Positions 1-9,077 of a DNA stretch of 64,000 bases are shown piece by piece; within the stretch, counting starts at the first letter, position 1, and every line of letters begins with the position of its first letter. The stretch is from the NCBI GenBank assembly GCA_937988775.1, contig CALKHP010000060.1:77814-141813 (forward strand). The letters are read 5' to 3'. The stretch comes from an uncultured Alphaproteobacteria bacterium. Lineage in GTDB: Bacteria > Pseudomonadota > Alphaproteobacteria > Rhizobiales > Beijerinckiaceae. A program made the position numbers and the translations under genes. The notes beneath the pieces were generated by a model that worked only from the letters and a program-made list of their open reading frames with translations, was not told where the DNA came from and did not search any database.

Positions 1-296
1 ACGAGATCGGCATCCGGCGCGAGCCGCGCCAGCAAGCGGGTCCGCGCGCCGATGTAATACCGCGTGGTCGTGGGATTCTGCGCCAGATAGCCGCGCTCGA
101 CGAGCGTATGCAGATGACGATGCACCGAGCCTTTGGTCACGCCCAGTCGTTCGGCAATCTGGGTCACACCCAGTTCGTCTTCAGAAAAGGCCACTGCTTC
201 CAGCACGTCGACCGCAAGCTGGACGGCGCGCACGCCTGAACTGCCCTGCTCAGCCACGTTGCGCTTCCCTTTTTGTTCGCAGTTGCAGAACACCAT
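1..296 (-). CDS. IclR-family transcriptional regulator, N-terminal part (cut by window edge)
   Basis: The minus-strand frame is open from an ATG at 296 (or an in-frame GTG about 14 codons in) to the window edge with no stop, so only about 98 residues are seen. They contain the winged helix-turn-helix of IclR proteins: FSEDELGVTQIAERLGVTKG followed by SVHRHLHTLVERGYL. The same stretch is strongly similar to the IclR protein at 9078-9887, so the two are paralogues. It is divergent from the hydrolase at 495 and probably controls that promoter; IclR proteins usually repress a neighbouring catabolic operon until an organic-acid ligand binds the C-terminal domain, which is outside this window. Confidence 0.85.
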   Translation of the reverse strand, partial: MVFCNCEQKGKRNVAEQGSSGVRAVQLAVDVLEAVAFSEDELGVTQIAERLGVTKGSVHRHLHTLVERGYLAQNPTTTRYYIGARTRLLARLAPDADL

Positions 297-387
297 ATGC
301 GAGTATGAGACGAAATCCAAGGCTCCGCGAAAGGAAAGATCCCAAAAGGCCTGGCTTTCTTGCCTCATACTGCATCGCATCATCGGC

Positions 388-451
388 ACCGGTTGACAGC
401 GAGGCTTTTGTTGGCTTAAAAAAATGATACAGCGTTTTGTCCTCGCGAACA
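388..451 (+). promoter_or_regulatory. Candidate promoter with IclR-type operator, upstream of the catabolic operon
   Basis: TTGACA at 393-398 with TTAAAA 17 bp later resembles a sigma70 promoter. TCGCGAACA begins at 443, about 20 bp past the likely start of transcription. The same ACCGGTTGACA and TCGCGAACA words recur with 49 instead of 50 bp spacing at 9948-10010, the other divergent IclR-flanked promoter. Binding by an IclR protein is inferred. Confidence 0.5.
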
Positions 452-494
452 GACATCGACTGTTGCGACGGACCGCCAGCGAGGAAAGTTACTC

Positions 495-1433
495 ATGACC
501 CATGCGCAGGAAGCCGCTATCGAACACCGCATCGACAATCTTCTCGTTGGCGCCATCGACCCGCATGTGCATAGCGGTCCGTCGATCGCGCCGCGCGGTG
601 TCGATCACCTTGAGCTTCTGCAGCAGGCATCGGCAGCCGGCTTTGCTGCCGTGGTGACGAAAGATCATGACTATAGCGGTGTGATAACCGCCGAGTTGAT
701 CAGGAGGCATCACTCCGACCTGAAGACGAAGATCTATTCCGGCATCGTCCTCAACAATGTGATCGGCGGCTTCAACCCGTATGCCGTGGAACACACGGCA
801 GCGATGGGCGGCAAGGTCGTCTGGTTCCCGACATTGGCGGCAGAGAATCATCTGCGCTGGGAGAAGACATCGAGTTGGCAGCACCCGGCCTCCACCAGCA
901 AGATTCGCGCGGCGGCAGGCATTCCGGTGCTCAACGACGACAAGAAGACCCTGCGCGACGAGGTAAAGGTCGTCATCGACATCATCGCCAAGAACGACAT
1001 GGTGCTGGCGAGCGGCCATATCCACGTTAGTGAAAGCTGGCTCGTGTTCGAGGAAGCCAAGCGCCGCGGCGTCAAAAAAATGACGCTGACGCATCCGGAA
1101 GACATCGTCGATGCCAGCCTTAACGACGTGAAGGGCATCGCCGCCATGGGCGTCTTCGTCGAGCATTCGCTGTGCATGTTTCTTGAGGGCTCCAGGTTCA
1201 AGACGCGCGACGGTGACGATCTGCGCAACCTGATCGAGGCGGCTGGCGTCGACCAGACCGTCATGTGCTCGGACCTCGGCCAGGTCGGCGAGGTAAGCCC
1301 GGTCGAAGGTTTCCGCCGTGGTGCCCGTCTGTGCATGGACCTCGGTTATAACGACGATCAGATCCGTAAAATGATCTCGACCAATGCCGCGCGCATGCTG
1401 GGCATCGAATCCGATCTGCCGAACGCTTCGTAA
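495..1433 (+). CDS. DUF6282-like metal-dependent hydrolase of the amidohydrolase fold
   Basis: The 312-residue protein shows the ligand pattern of TIM-barrel amidohydrolases: DPHVHSG with His24 and His26, TKDHDY near 57, SGHIHVS near 174-179, LTHPED near 198 and a late CSDLGQ with Asp near 259. This suggests a cytosolic mono- or binuclear metal hydrolase acting on an amide, lactone or ester. It resembles proteins annotated DUF6282, whose substrate is not known to me. It is the first gene of the run leading to the LIV-type transporter and starts at an ATG 200 bp from the divergent IclR gene. A role early in degradation of the imported compound is inferred. Confidence 0.65.
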   Translation: MTHAQEAAIEHRIDNLLVGAIDPHVHSGPSIAPRGVDHLELLQQASAAGFAAVVTKDHDYSGVITAELIRRHHSDLKTKIYSGIVLNNVIGGFNPYAVEHTAAMGGKVVWFPTLAAENHLRWEKTSSWQHPASTSKIRAAAGIPVLNDDKKTLRDEVKVVIDIIAKNDMVLASGHIHVSESWLVFEEAKRRGVKKMTLTHPEDIVDASLNDVKGIAAMGVFVEHSLCMFLEGSRFKTRDGDDLRNLIEAAGVDQTVMCSDLGQVGEVSPVEGFRRGARLCMDLGYNDDQIRKMISTNAARMLGIESDLPNAS

Positions 1434-1471
1434 CCGTAGCCGAACGAAAATAGTTTTCTGGGAGGTTTGCG

Positions 1472-2377
1472 ATGTATGACGCTACCGATCCGCGCGCCAA
1501 ATTGGCCGCCGCTCCTGCCGGCGCGAAGCCGTCGGCTTCCGGTCCTTTCGGGCGTGCCGAGTATCTACGCTTCTACCAGGAGCCGGCGCAGGAAGAGGGC
1601 GCGTGGGGCAAGTCTTGGTATGGTCGCGGCCAGAATTTCGTCATCGCCTATTCCGAACTGAAAAAAGGCGCCGAACTGCCGCGCGATGCGCAGCCCGACG
1701 AATATGTCGTGCTGCTGCCCGATCCGGATGTGCTGGTCGAGATCACGACCGAGGATGGCACCGAGCGGGTCAAAGGCGGCTCGCTCGCTTTCGTGCCGCC
1801 CGGCAAGTCGAGCCTGCGCGTTGTCGCACCGGGCCGCGTCGTGCGCATGTTCACGACCAACTCGGCCGACATGGTGGCGAAGAGCGCCAATGCCGATGCC
1901 TATGCCGAGGACAAGGCGCATGTGGCGCACGCGGTAGCGTGGCCGGTGCCGGCGGACGGTTACAAGCTGCGGGTCTACGATCTCGATGTGCCGCCGGAGC
2001 CGGGCCGCTTCGGCCGCATCTGGCGCTGCACAACCTTTATGGTGAACTATCTCGATGTCTGGCAGGGGCCGCGCGATGAAACTAAGCTGTCGCCGCACTT
2101 CCACGACGATTTCGAGCAGTGCTCACTCGCGCTCGCAGGCGACTTCGTCCACCACCTGCGCTGGCCGTGGACGGTCAACAAACAGCACTGGCGTGCTGAC
2201 GACCACGAATTCTGCGGCTCGCCGTCGATCGCCGTCATCCCGCCACCGTCAGTTCACACCACGGCTGCGACCGGCAAGGGCGCGAACCAACTCGTCGACA
2301 TTTTCTGCCCCCCGCGCATCGACTTCTCCGAGAAGCCGGGCTGGGTGCTGAACGCCGACGACTATCCGATGCCGTAA
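1472..2377 (+). CDS. Cupin-fold protein, function unknown
   Basis: 301 residues, with a good Shine-Dalgarno (GGGAGG) 6 bp before the ATG. The C-terminal half has a recognisable cupin metal site: PHFHDDFEQ (His208, His210, Glu214) and a later His in PSVHTT near 261. The N-terminal half (LPDPDVLVEITTEDG, SLAFVPPGKS) looks like a second, degenerate barrel without the His cluster, so a bicupin is likely. Cupins of this kind act as isomerases, dioxygenases or sugar-acid binding proteins. The gene lies 38 bp after the hydrolase and 16 bp before the aldolase, so it is probably co-transcribed. No specific reaction can be assigned. Confidence 0.6.
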   Translation: MYDATDPRAKLAAAPAGAKPSASGPFGRAEYLRFYQEPAQEEGAWGKSWYGRGQNFVIAYSELKKGAELPRDAQPDEYVVLLPDPDVLVEITTEDGTERVKGGSLAFVPPGKSSLRVVAPGRVVRMFTTNSADMVAKSANADAYAEDKAHVAHAVAWPVPADGYKLRVYDLDVPPEPGRFGRIWRCTTFMVNYLDVWQGPRDETKLSPHFHDDFEQCSLALAGDFVHHLRWPWTVNKQHWRADDHEFCGSPSIAVIPPPSVHTTAATGKGANQLVDIFCPPRIDFSEKPGWVLNADDYPMP

Positions 2378-2393
2378 GGCGAGGGCGCACATC

Positions 2394-3164
2394 ATGTCCA
2401 ACACCGCTTCGTTTCGCGCCCGGCTACATGCCGGCAGCAATCTGGTCGGCACCTTTCTGAAGACGCCGACAAGCCACGGCACCGAGATCGTCGGCGATCT
2501 GGGCTTCGACTTCGTCGTCATCGACCAGGAACACGCGCCATTCGACCGCATGGCTACCGACATCGCGCTACTGGCGGCGCGTGCGACCGATACGCCGGCG
2601 CTGGTGCGTGTGTCGGGCCCCGACGCCATTCTCCCTGCGCTCGATTGCGGCGCGAGCGGCGTGCTGGTGCCCCATGTCGCCACCGTCGAATACGCCAGGG
2701 AAGCCGTCGCGCTGTGCCGCTATGGCGGTGGTCGCCGTGGTTTCGCCACCAGCACGCGCGCCGGCCGCTACACGGCGGTGCCGATGTGGCAGCACATCAA
2801 GGAGCGAGACGAGCAGACGGTGGTCGTCGCGCAGATCGAAGATCCGCAGGCGCTCGACCAGATCGAGGCCATCGCCGCTGTAGAAGGCATCGACTCGCTG
2901 TTCATCGGTCGCGCCGATCTCACCTCCGCATTTGCCGATCAGTCGAAGGATCCGCCGGCCGTGCGCGACGCCGTCGAGAAGATCTGCGCCGCCGCACGCA
3001 AGTGCAGGAAACCGATCAGCGTCTATATCGGCGGCGACACCGAGGCGACTTGGCTGCGCTCGCTTGGCGCCAGCATGTTCGTCCTGTCATCCGACCAAGG
3101 CTTCCTGCGCGCGGCGGCGGCGAACGGACTCGCCAGCGTGAGAAAGGCCTTAACGGTAGCCTGA
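2394..3164 (+). CDS. HpcH/HpaI-family class II aldolase
   Basis: 256 residues with the full length and order of the HpcH/HpaI family: FLKTPTSHGTEIVGDLGFDF, then FVVIDQEHAPFD, SGVLVPHV, AQIEDPQ (metal Glu) and LFIGRADLT (metal Asp). Members reversibly cleave 2-keto-3-deoxy or 4-hydroxy-2-oxo acids into pyruvate and an aldehyde, using a divalent metal. In this cluster it is the obvious carbon-carbon bond-cleaving step, and the two 2-hydroxyacid-type dehydrogenases could form or use its keto-acid. The exact substrate cannot be read from the sequence. Confidence 0.85.
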   Translation: MSNTASFRARLHAGSNLVGTFLKTPTSHGTEIVGDLGFDFVVIDQEHAPFDRMATDIALLAARATDTPALVRVSGPDAILPALDCGASGVLVPHVATVEYAREAVALCRYGGGRRGFATSTRAGRYTAVPMWQHIKERDEQTVVVAQIEDPQALDQIEAIAAVEGIDSLFIGRADLTSAFADQSKDPPAVRDAVEKICAAARKCRKPISVYIGGDTEATWLRSLGASMFVLSSDQGFLRAAAANGLASVRKALTVA

Positions 3165-3286
3165 TTGACCGGAAGGACAGTCATACAACTGCTATCCGTT
3201 TGACAAAGAAGAGTATGAGATGTTAGCTGATCGCTAATCGTGTACGCAGGTTGAGAACAATTATAAACGCAGAGGGAGGGAAATCG

Positions 3287-4426
3287 ATGCGTCTTAATAC
3301 GGGATTGGGCATTGCGGCGGCTGTCGCCGCGCTGATGCTCTCGCAAACCGCCACGCAGGCGGCTGAAATCAAAATCGGCGGCGCCGTCGCGCTGTCCGGT
3401 TACCTCGCTACCATCGATCGCTCCTGGAACGATGCGGCCCAGCTCGCGGTCGAGGAGATCAACAAGGCCGGGGGAGTCAACGGTCAGAAGATCACGCTGA
3501 CGACCGAAGACATGCGCTCCGAGCCGATCGACGCGGTCAATGTGACCAAGAAGATGCTGTCCAATGGTGCGACGATCCTAATCAACGGTTCGAGCTCGGC
3601 CGGCAACGCGGCGGCCTATCCGCTCGCCGTGCGTCAGTCGGTGCCGATGATCATCGGATCGATCTTGCCGCCGAAGGTAGCCGACCCCAAGTGGGCTTAC
3701 TCCTTCCTGCCGCCGCCGACCTTCGAAGTCGCGCTGCGCCTGAAGTACCTCAAAGAGAAGCTAAAGGTGACGAAGATCGGCGTGCTGCATGATCCGACGC
3801 CGTACACTGCGCTGCAGAAGAACTATCTGACCAGCGTCGTCGGCGATTACGGTATCACGGTTGTCGCGACCGAGCAGTATCAGCAGAACGACTCCGACAT
3901 GTCGACCTATCTCGCCAAGATGGAGGCGGCGGGCGCGCAGGCGATCGTCAAGATCGGCGTCGGTCCGAGCACCGTCACGGCGGCCAAGGGCCTCAAGCAG
4001 CTCAACTCGACGATGCCGCTCCTGGCCAATGCAGACACGCTCGACGTGCTCAAAGGCGCTGCGGACGTGCTCGGCAAGCAATTGCTCTTCCCGGCGCCGC
4101 CGCCGCAGGTCTTTGACGCGCTCGAAGCGGACTCACCGCTGCGCAAGCCGGTCGAGTCGTTCCTGAAGGTCTGGCAAGCCAAGTACGGCGATCGCGATCC
4201 GTCCTGGGCGAGCCGCGGTTGGGACGCCATCCAGGTCATCGCCGCTGCGGTGAAGAAGTCGAACGCGACGTCCGGCGAGAAGCTGCGCGCGGCCTTCGAC
4301 GAGATGGGCACCTATGTCGGTGCCGGAGCCGAGTACAGTTTCACGGCCACCAACCACACTGGTATCGTCAAAAACCCCTTCATCATGACCCAGATCATCG
4401 ACGGCAAGTTCATCTTATTGCGTTAA
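3287..4426 (+). CDS. Periplasmic substrate-binding protein of a LIV-type (HAAT) ABC importer
   Basis: 379 residues. The start at 3287 is chosen because GGGAGGG lies just upstream; a TTG at 3251 is also in frame. A signal peptide occupies about residues 1-25 (MRLNTGLG, hydrophobic core, TQAAE cut). The mature protein begins EIKIGGAVALSG and has VEEINKAGGVNG, the type I periplasmic binding fold of LivJ/LivK. It delivers ligand to the permease pair and ATPases encoded at 5574-9018. LIV-like importers in this group also carry aromatic acids, urea and short-chain acids, so the name does not fix the substrate. Confidence 0.9.
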   Translation: MRLNTGLGIAAAVAALMLSQTATQAAEIKIGGAVALSGYLATIDRSWNDAAQLAVEEINKAGGVNGQKITLTTEDMRSEPIDAVNVTKKMLSNGATILINGSSSAGNAAAYPLAVRQSVPMIIGSILPPKVADPKWAYSFLPPPTFEVALRLKYLKEKLKVTKIGVLHDPTPYTALQKNYLTSVVGDYGITVVATEQYQQNDSDMSTYLAKMEAAGAQAIVKIGVGPSTVTAAKGLKQLNSTMPLLANADTLDVLKGAADVLGKQLLFPAPPPQVFDALEADSPLRKPVESFLKVWQAKYGDRDPSWASRGWDAIQVIAAAVKKSNATSGEKLRAAFDEMGTYVGAGAEYSFTATNHTGIVKNPFIMTQIIDGKFILLR

Positions 4427-4501
4427 TCAACCAAGGAACCGGGACGGAAGCACGCGTTGCTTCCGCTCCGCCTACTTGATCACTCAATTCAGGCGATCGA
4501 G

Positions 4502-5560
4502 ATGCCCGTCCGCCCAGAAGCAATCGTTGCGCAGATCGAAGGCGTGCTCGTCGGCTGGAAAATGTCGGCCGCGCCGGCCAGGATCGTGGCCGACGTGCTC
4601 GGCTGGGCCGATCTGCACGGCATCGAGAGCCACGGCATTTCGATGTTGACCATGTATGACGAATGGCGGCGCGCCGGCCGCATCGACATGCAGGCCGCCA
4701 TCAGAATCGTGCGCGAAACGTCTGTGTCCGCGCTGATCGACGGCGGCGGGGGGCTCGGCCATCCCGCGGCACATCTGGCGATGACGACGACAATCAAGAA
4801 AGCTAAGGGGGCCGGCATCGCCGTCGTATCGGTGCGGCATTCATCGCATTACGGCGCCTGCGGTTATTACACCGCGATGGCCGCCGCGGAGGGCCTGATC
4901 GGCATCACGACAACGACGACACCGGGCGTGCGCGTCGCGCCGACTGGCGGCGTTGAAGGCAAACTCGGCACCGACCCGTGGAGTTTCTCCGCACCGGGCG
5001 AAGAGGGCCGGCCGTTCCTGCTCGACATGGCGACCACCACCGTCGCCTATGGCAAGATCCGCAACAAGGCGAACGAAGGCTTGCCGGTGCCGCCCGGCTG
5101 GGTGCTCGATGAAACCGGTGCGCCGAGCACCGATCCGCGCGTTGTTGTCGGCGGCAACGGCTTTCAGACGCCGCTCGGCGGCACGGCGGATGGCGGGAGT
5201 CACAAGGGCTACGGGCTGAGCATGATGGTCAATATCCTGTCGTCATGCCTGTCGGGTGCCGACCTGATCACCGATCCGGCGCATCCGCAGCGGCCGGGTC
5301 ATCTCGGTCATTTCTTTCTTGCGCTCGATCCCGGCCTGTTCCGCGATCTGGCCGATATGCGCGGTGACGTCACGCAACTCTGCAACGACCTGCGCGCGAC
5401 GCGGCCGATCGACCCGGCGAAACCTGTCATGGTTGCCGGCGATCCGGAGCGTGCAATTGCCGAGCGCCGTCGCCGCGACGGCATCGTGATTCCCGATGGA
5501 TTGAAGGCGAGGCTACGAACAATTGCGCAAGATGCCGGCGCGATCTGGCATCTGAACTGA
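4502..5560 (+). CDS. Malate/L-lactate dehydrogenase-family oxidoreductase (Ldh2 type)
   Basis: 352 residues from the ATG at 4502; an upstream TTG at 4457 gives 15 extra unlikely residues. Family marks are HGIESHGIS, VRHSSHYGACGYY, LGTDPWSF, LDMATTT and the SHKGYGLSMMV block near the C-terminal third. These NAD(P)-dependent enzymes interconvert 2-oxo and 2-hydroxy acids (malate, lactate, ureidoglycolate, 2,3-diketogulonate and others) and are unrelated to classical lactate dehydrogenase. It sits between the binding protein and the transporter ATPase, which suggests that a 2-hydroxy or 2-oxo acid is the imported compound or an intermediate. Confidence 0.85.
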   Translation: MPVRPEAIVAQIEGVLVGWKMSAAPARIVADVLGWADLHGIESHGISMLTMYDEWRRAGRIDMQAAIRIVRETSVSALIDGGGGLGHPAAHLAMTTTIKKAKGAGIAVVSVRHSSHYGACGYYTAMAAAEGLIGITTTTTPGVRVAPTGGVEGKLGTDPWSFSAPGEEGRPFLLDMATTTVAYGKIRNKANEGLPVPPGWVLDETGAPSTDPRVVVGGNGFQTPLGGTADGGSHKGYGLSMMVNILSSCLSGADLITDPAHPQRPGHLGHFFLALDPGLFRDLADMRGDVTQLCNDLRATRPIDPAKPVMVAGDPERAIAERRRRDGIVIPDGLKARLRTIAQDAGAIWHLN

Positions 5561-5573
5561 CTGGGGAAGGCTT

Positions 5574-6341
5574 GTGTCCGAAACATCCCGCCAGCAACTG
5601 CCCGAGACAGCCGCCCCGTCAGTCATACTCGACGTGCGCGACCTGACGGCGACTTACGGTCGCGTCGAGGTGCTGCATTCGGTTTCGTTTCATGTGAACG
5701 AGGGCGAAGTCCTTGTCGTGCTCGGGCCGAACGGCGCGGGCAAATCCACGCTACTGCGCGCGCTGATGGCGCAAGTGCAGCGTACGGGTTCCATCAGGTT
5801 CCAGGGCGAGCCAGTCGAGAAGCGTGCGACCGATCAACTCGCCGGCGCCGGGCTGATCATGGTGCCGGAAGGGCGCGGCATTCTTGGGCCGCTGTCAGTG
5901 CGCGACAATCTCGATCTCGGTTCCTACATGCGCCGTGACGGACGCGGCGCCATCAACGCCGATCTCGACAATGTGTTCACGCTGTTTCCGCGCCTGAAGG
6001 AGCGGCAGAGCCAGCGCGCCGGTTCACTCTCCGGCGGCGAGCAACAGATGCTGGCCATAGGCCGCGCCATTCTCGGCAATCCCAAGCTTCTGCTGCTGGA
6101 CGAACCGTCGCTTGGCCTTGCACCGCGTGTGATGGATGAAATTCTGCAAAGTCTCGAAATGCTGAAAAACAGAGGCCTGACTATTTTGCTGGTCGAGCAG
6201 AAAGCGCCGCTCGCACTGAAGATTGCGAGTCGCGCCTATGTTCTGCGCTCGGGTCACATCGCGATCGAAGCCAATGCCGTCGATCTCGCATCCGAAGAAG
6301 CCCTCGCCAAACTCTATCTCGGAGCTCACGACCATGGCTGA
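5574..6341 (+). CDS. livF: LivF-like ABC importer ATPase
   Basis: 255 residues from a GTG start 13 bp after the dehydrogenase. Walker A GPNGAGKST is near residues 53-61, Q-loop region LIMVPEGRGILGPLSV, signature LSGGEQQM and Walker B LLLLDEPSLGLAP follow. The EGRGIF-like segment is typical of LivF rather than LivG. It pairs with the LivG protein at 7349. Its stop overlaps the next start by 8 bp, pointing to translational coupling within a transport operon. Confidence 0.92.
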   Translation: MSETSRQQLPETAAPSVILDVRDLTATYGRVEVLHSVSFHVNEGEVLVVLGPNGAGKSTLLRALMAQVQRTGSIRFQGEPVEKRATDQLAGAGLIMVPEGRGILGPLSVRDNLDLGSYMRRDGRGAINADLDNVFTLFPRLKERQSQRAGSLSGGEQQMLAIGRAILGNPKLLLLDEPSLGLAPRVMDEILQSLEMLKNRGLTILLVEQKAPLALKIASRAYVLRSGHIAIEANAVDLASEEALAKLYLGAHDHG

Positions 6342-7356
6342 TTCTGAGTCTTCGGCGACGCCGAGCCTCGCACTGCCGCCACGGATCGCGCGGGGTAGCC
6401 GCTCGATGCGGATCGTCGTTATCAGCATGGCCGTCATCATCGCCGCGCTGCCGTTCGTCGCCAGCACTTACGTGCTGTCGCTGCTGGTGCTGGCCAGTAT
6501 CTACGCGGTGTTGGCGATTGGTCTCGACCTGTTCATGGGGCAGACCGGGCAGGTGTCGTTCGGTCACAACGCATTTGCCGCGCTGGGCGGCTATGCGACC
6601 GCGATACTGACGACGGCGCATAACTGGCCGCCGCTGGCGGCGCTGGCGTTCTCAATCGTGATTTCGGTCATCGCCGCGCTGATCGTCGGCGTGCGCACGC
6701 TGCAACTGCGGGGCCATTATCTCGCGATGGCAACGCTGGCGCTCGGCATGATCGCCTATACGCTCGCCGTGCAACTGACCTCGCTGACCAACGGATTTGC
6801 CGGCATCACCGGCATTGCGCCGCTCGGCATTGGCCCACTCGAACTGACGAGCGACCTGCAATACTATTACGTAGTCTGGATCATCGTCGCGCTTGGCATC
6901 TGGTCGTCGTTTCGTATCAAGGACTCGCGCGTCGGCCGCGCGCTCGGCGCCATCGCCGGCAATGAAGAGGCAGCCTCGGCGCTTGGCATCAATGCCGCGC
7001 GGCTAAAGCTGATCGCCTTCACCATCTCGGCCGCCTATGCTGCCGTCGCCGGTGCGCTGATGGCGCATTTCATCGGCTTCCTCAGCCCGGAAGTATTCGG
7101 CCTCGATCTTGTGACCCTGCTATTTGCCATGCTGTTCGTTGGCGGCATCGGCACGATCTACGGCCCTGTCATCGGCGCGGTGCTCATCGCGCTGCTGCCG
7201 GCGATCCTGGGTCCACTCGCGGATTATCGCCAGCTCGCTTACGGCGTCATCCTTCTGGCCGTCATCATGTTTGCACCGAGCGGCGCATTTCGTCTGATCG
7301 CCGACTTGGCGGAACGCCTGTTCGATCGCTCATCGGAGGGAGAAAAACATGGCTGA
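6334..7356 (+). CDS. livM: LivM-like ABC importer permease
   Basis: 340 residues from the ATG at 6334, which overlaps the end of livF. Several hydrophobic segments and the conserved MGQTGQVSFGHNAFAALGGY block (LivM family) are visible, followed by LRGHYLAMATLALGMI and the EAA-like loop SALGINAARLKLIAFTIS. It forms the membrane channel together with LivH (8143-9018). Confidence 0.93.
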   Translation: MADSESSATPSLALPPRIARGSRSMRIVVISMAVIIAALPFVASTYVLSLLVLASIYAVLAIGLDLFMGQTGQVSFGHNAFAALGGYATAILTTAHNWPPLAALAFSIVISVIAALIVGVRTLQLRGHYLAMATLALGMIAYTLAVQLTSLTNGFAGITGIAPLGIGPLELTSDLQYYYVVWIIVALGIWSSFRIKDSRVGRALGAIAGNEEAASALGINAARLKLIAFTISAAYAAVAGALMAHFIGFLSPEVFGLDLVTLLFAMLFVGGIGTIYGPVIGAVLIALLPAILGPLADYRQLAYGVILLAVIMFAPSGAFRLIADLAERLFDRSSEGEKHG

Positions 7357-8146
7357 TCCCATCCTCCGCGTCACGGACATCACCAAACGCTTCGGCGGTG
7401 TAGTTGCGGTCAACAAGGTGTCGTTCGACGTCGAACGGCACAGCATCACCGCGGTGATTGGTCCGAACGGCGCTGGCAAGACGACGCTGTTCAGCGCCAT
7501 CTCCGGCTTTCGCGCTGCCGACGAGGGCACGGTGATCTTCGAGAACACCGACATCACACGCACGCGCGCCGACGAAGTGGCGCAGCGCGGCCTGATCCGC
7601 ACCTTCCAGCTCGTACGTCTGTTCCGGCAGATGAGCGTGCTCGATAACGTGCGCGTCGGCCTCCATTCGCAAACGCGCGGCGGCTTTGCCATGGCGGTGA
7701 TCCGTCCGGCCTGGTTTCGCGAGCAGGAGCGCCGCGGCATCGACGAGGCTCGGGCGGTGCTCGACAAGGTCGGTTTGCTCGGCCAGGAGAACGCGGAAGC
7801 CTCGACGCTGACATACGGCCAGCAGCGCCTGCTGGAAGTGGCGCGCGCGCTGGCAGCCAAGCCCAAGCTACTGCTGCTTGACGAGCCGGCGGCAGGTCTC
7901 AATCGCGTGGAATCCGATAACCTCGCGGTGCTTATCCGCAAGATCCGTGAAGGCGGCACGACCGTTTTGTTCGTCGAACACGACATGGACCTCGTCATGC
8001 GTGTCGCCGAATCCATCCATGTCCTCGATTTCGGCCAGCACATCGCGCGCGGCACGCCTGCCGAAGTGAAGGCCAATCCGGCGGTTCTCAAAGCCTATCT
8101 CGGCGATATCTCGGAGCCGGTCGCATTGAAGGCGGAAATGATATGA
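7349..8146 (+). CDS. livG: LivG-like ABC importer ATPase
   Basis: 265 residues. Walker A GPNGAGKTT near residues 37-45, the LivG-type insert IRTFQLVRLFRQMSVLDNV, signature LTYGQQRLLEVARAL and Walker B LLLLDEPAAGLN are all present, as is the H-loop VEHDMDLVM. It overlaps livM by 8 bp and livH by 4 bp (ATGA). Together with livF it powers the importer. Confidence 0.93.
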   Translation: MADPILRVTDITKRFGGVVAVNKVSFDVERHSITAVIGPNGAGKTTLFSAISGFRAADEGTVIFENTDITRTRADEVAQRGLIRTFQLVRLFRQMSVLDNVRVGLHSQTRGGFAMAVIRPAWFREQERRGIDEARAVLDKVGLLGQENAEASTLTYGQQRLLEVARALAAKPKLLLLDEPAAGLNRVESDNLAVLIRKIREGGTTVLFVEHDMDLVMRVAESIHVLDFGQHIARGTPAEVKANPAVLKAYLGDISEPVALKAEMI

Positions 8147-9018
8147 GCCTCTATCTTCAATTTCTGGCGAGCGGTCTCAGCGTCGGCTGCATTTACGGGC
8201 TGGTCGCGATCGGCTTCTCGGTCATTTTCAATGCGAGCGGCATCGTCAATTTTGCGCAGGGCGCCTTCGTGATGCTCGGCGGCACGCTCACCTACGTGCT
8301 CTACGAACGCGCGGGTTTGCCGATCTGGTTTGCGATCATCCTGTCCATCTTCTTGAGTGCGCTGATCGGCATGCTGTTCGAGGTGACGATCATCAGGCCG
8401 CTGTGGAAGCGCAACACATCGCTGTTCATCATGATGCTGGCGACGCTGGCACTTGGCGTGATCGCCGAGAACGCTGTCCTACACACCGTGGGCGACGAAA
8501 CGCACAGCTTCCCGCCGTTCACAGCCGGGCCGCCGCTGCAGGCCTTCGGCGCATCCATCGCGCGGCAGACCGTGTGGATGGCGGTGCTGTCGGTGCTGAT
8601 CATGATATTGCTAAACCTGCTGTACAAGAAGACCTTGCTCGGCAAGGCGATGCGCGCCTGTGCGGTGGATCGCAATGTCGCGCCACTGCTCGGCATCAAG
8701 GTCGAGCGGATGCTGACCTACAGTTTCGGGCTCAGCGCAGCGCTGGGCGCTATCGCCGGCATCCTGATCACGCCGGCGCAGTACACCGCCTATCATATCG
8801 GCCTGACCTTCTCGGTCATGGGTTTTATCGCCGCGATTATCGGCGGGCTCGGCAATCCGACAGGCGCGTTCGTTGGCGGCATCATTCTCGGGCTGCTGCA
8901 GTCCTTCGCGATCCTGTTTTTCGACGCCGGCTTCAAGGACGTGATCGCGTTCTCGATCCTGCTCGTCTTCCTGCTCGTCAAGCCATCGGGCCTGTTCAGC
9001 TCCTATGTGGAGGAGTAG
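8143..9018 (+). CDS. livH: LivH-like ABC importer permease
   Basis: 291 residues, hydrophobic throughout, with the LivH-family opening SGLSVGCIYGLVAIGFSVIF and NFAQGAFVMLGG, and the coupling-loop motif LGKAMRACAVDRNVAPLLGI. It starts inside the stop of livG. This is the last gene of the transport run; the convergent IclR gene ends 59 bp downstream and no strong terminator hairpin is seen between them. Confidence 0.93.
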   Translation: MSLYLQFLASGLSVGCIYGLVAIGFSVIFNASGIVNFAQGAFVMLGGTLTYVLYERAGLPIWFAIILSIFLSALIGMLFEVTIIRPLWKRNTSLFIMMLATLALGVIAENAVLHTVGDETHSFPPFTAGPPLQAFGASIARQTVWMAVLSVLIMILLNLLYKKTLLGKAMRACAVDRNVAPLLGIKVERMLTYSFGLSAALGAIAGILITPAQYTAYHIGLTFSVMGFIAAIIGGLGNPTGAFVGGIILGLLQSFAILFFDAGFKDVIAFSILLVFLLVKPSGLFSSYVEE

Positions 9019-9077
9019 AGCGGGTTCGTCCGTCGCGGGCCTGCTCCACGCTAAAATTATCGAGAGGAATCATTGGC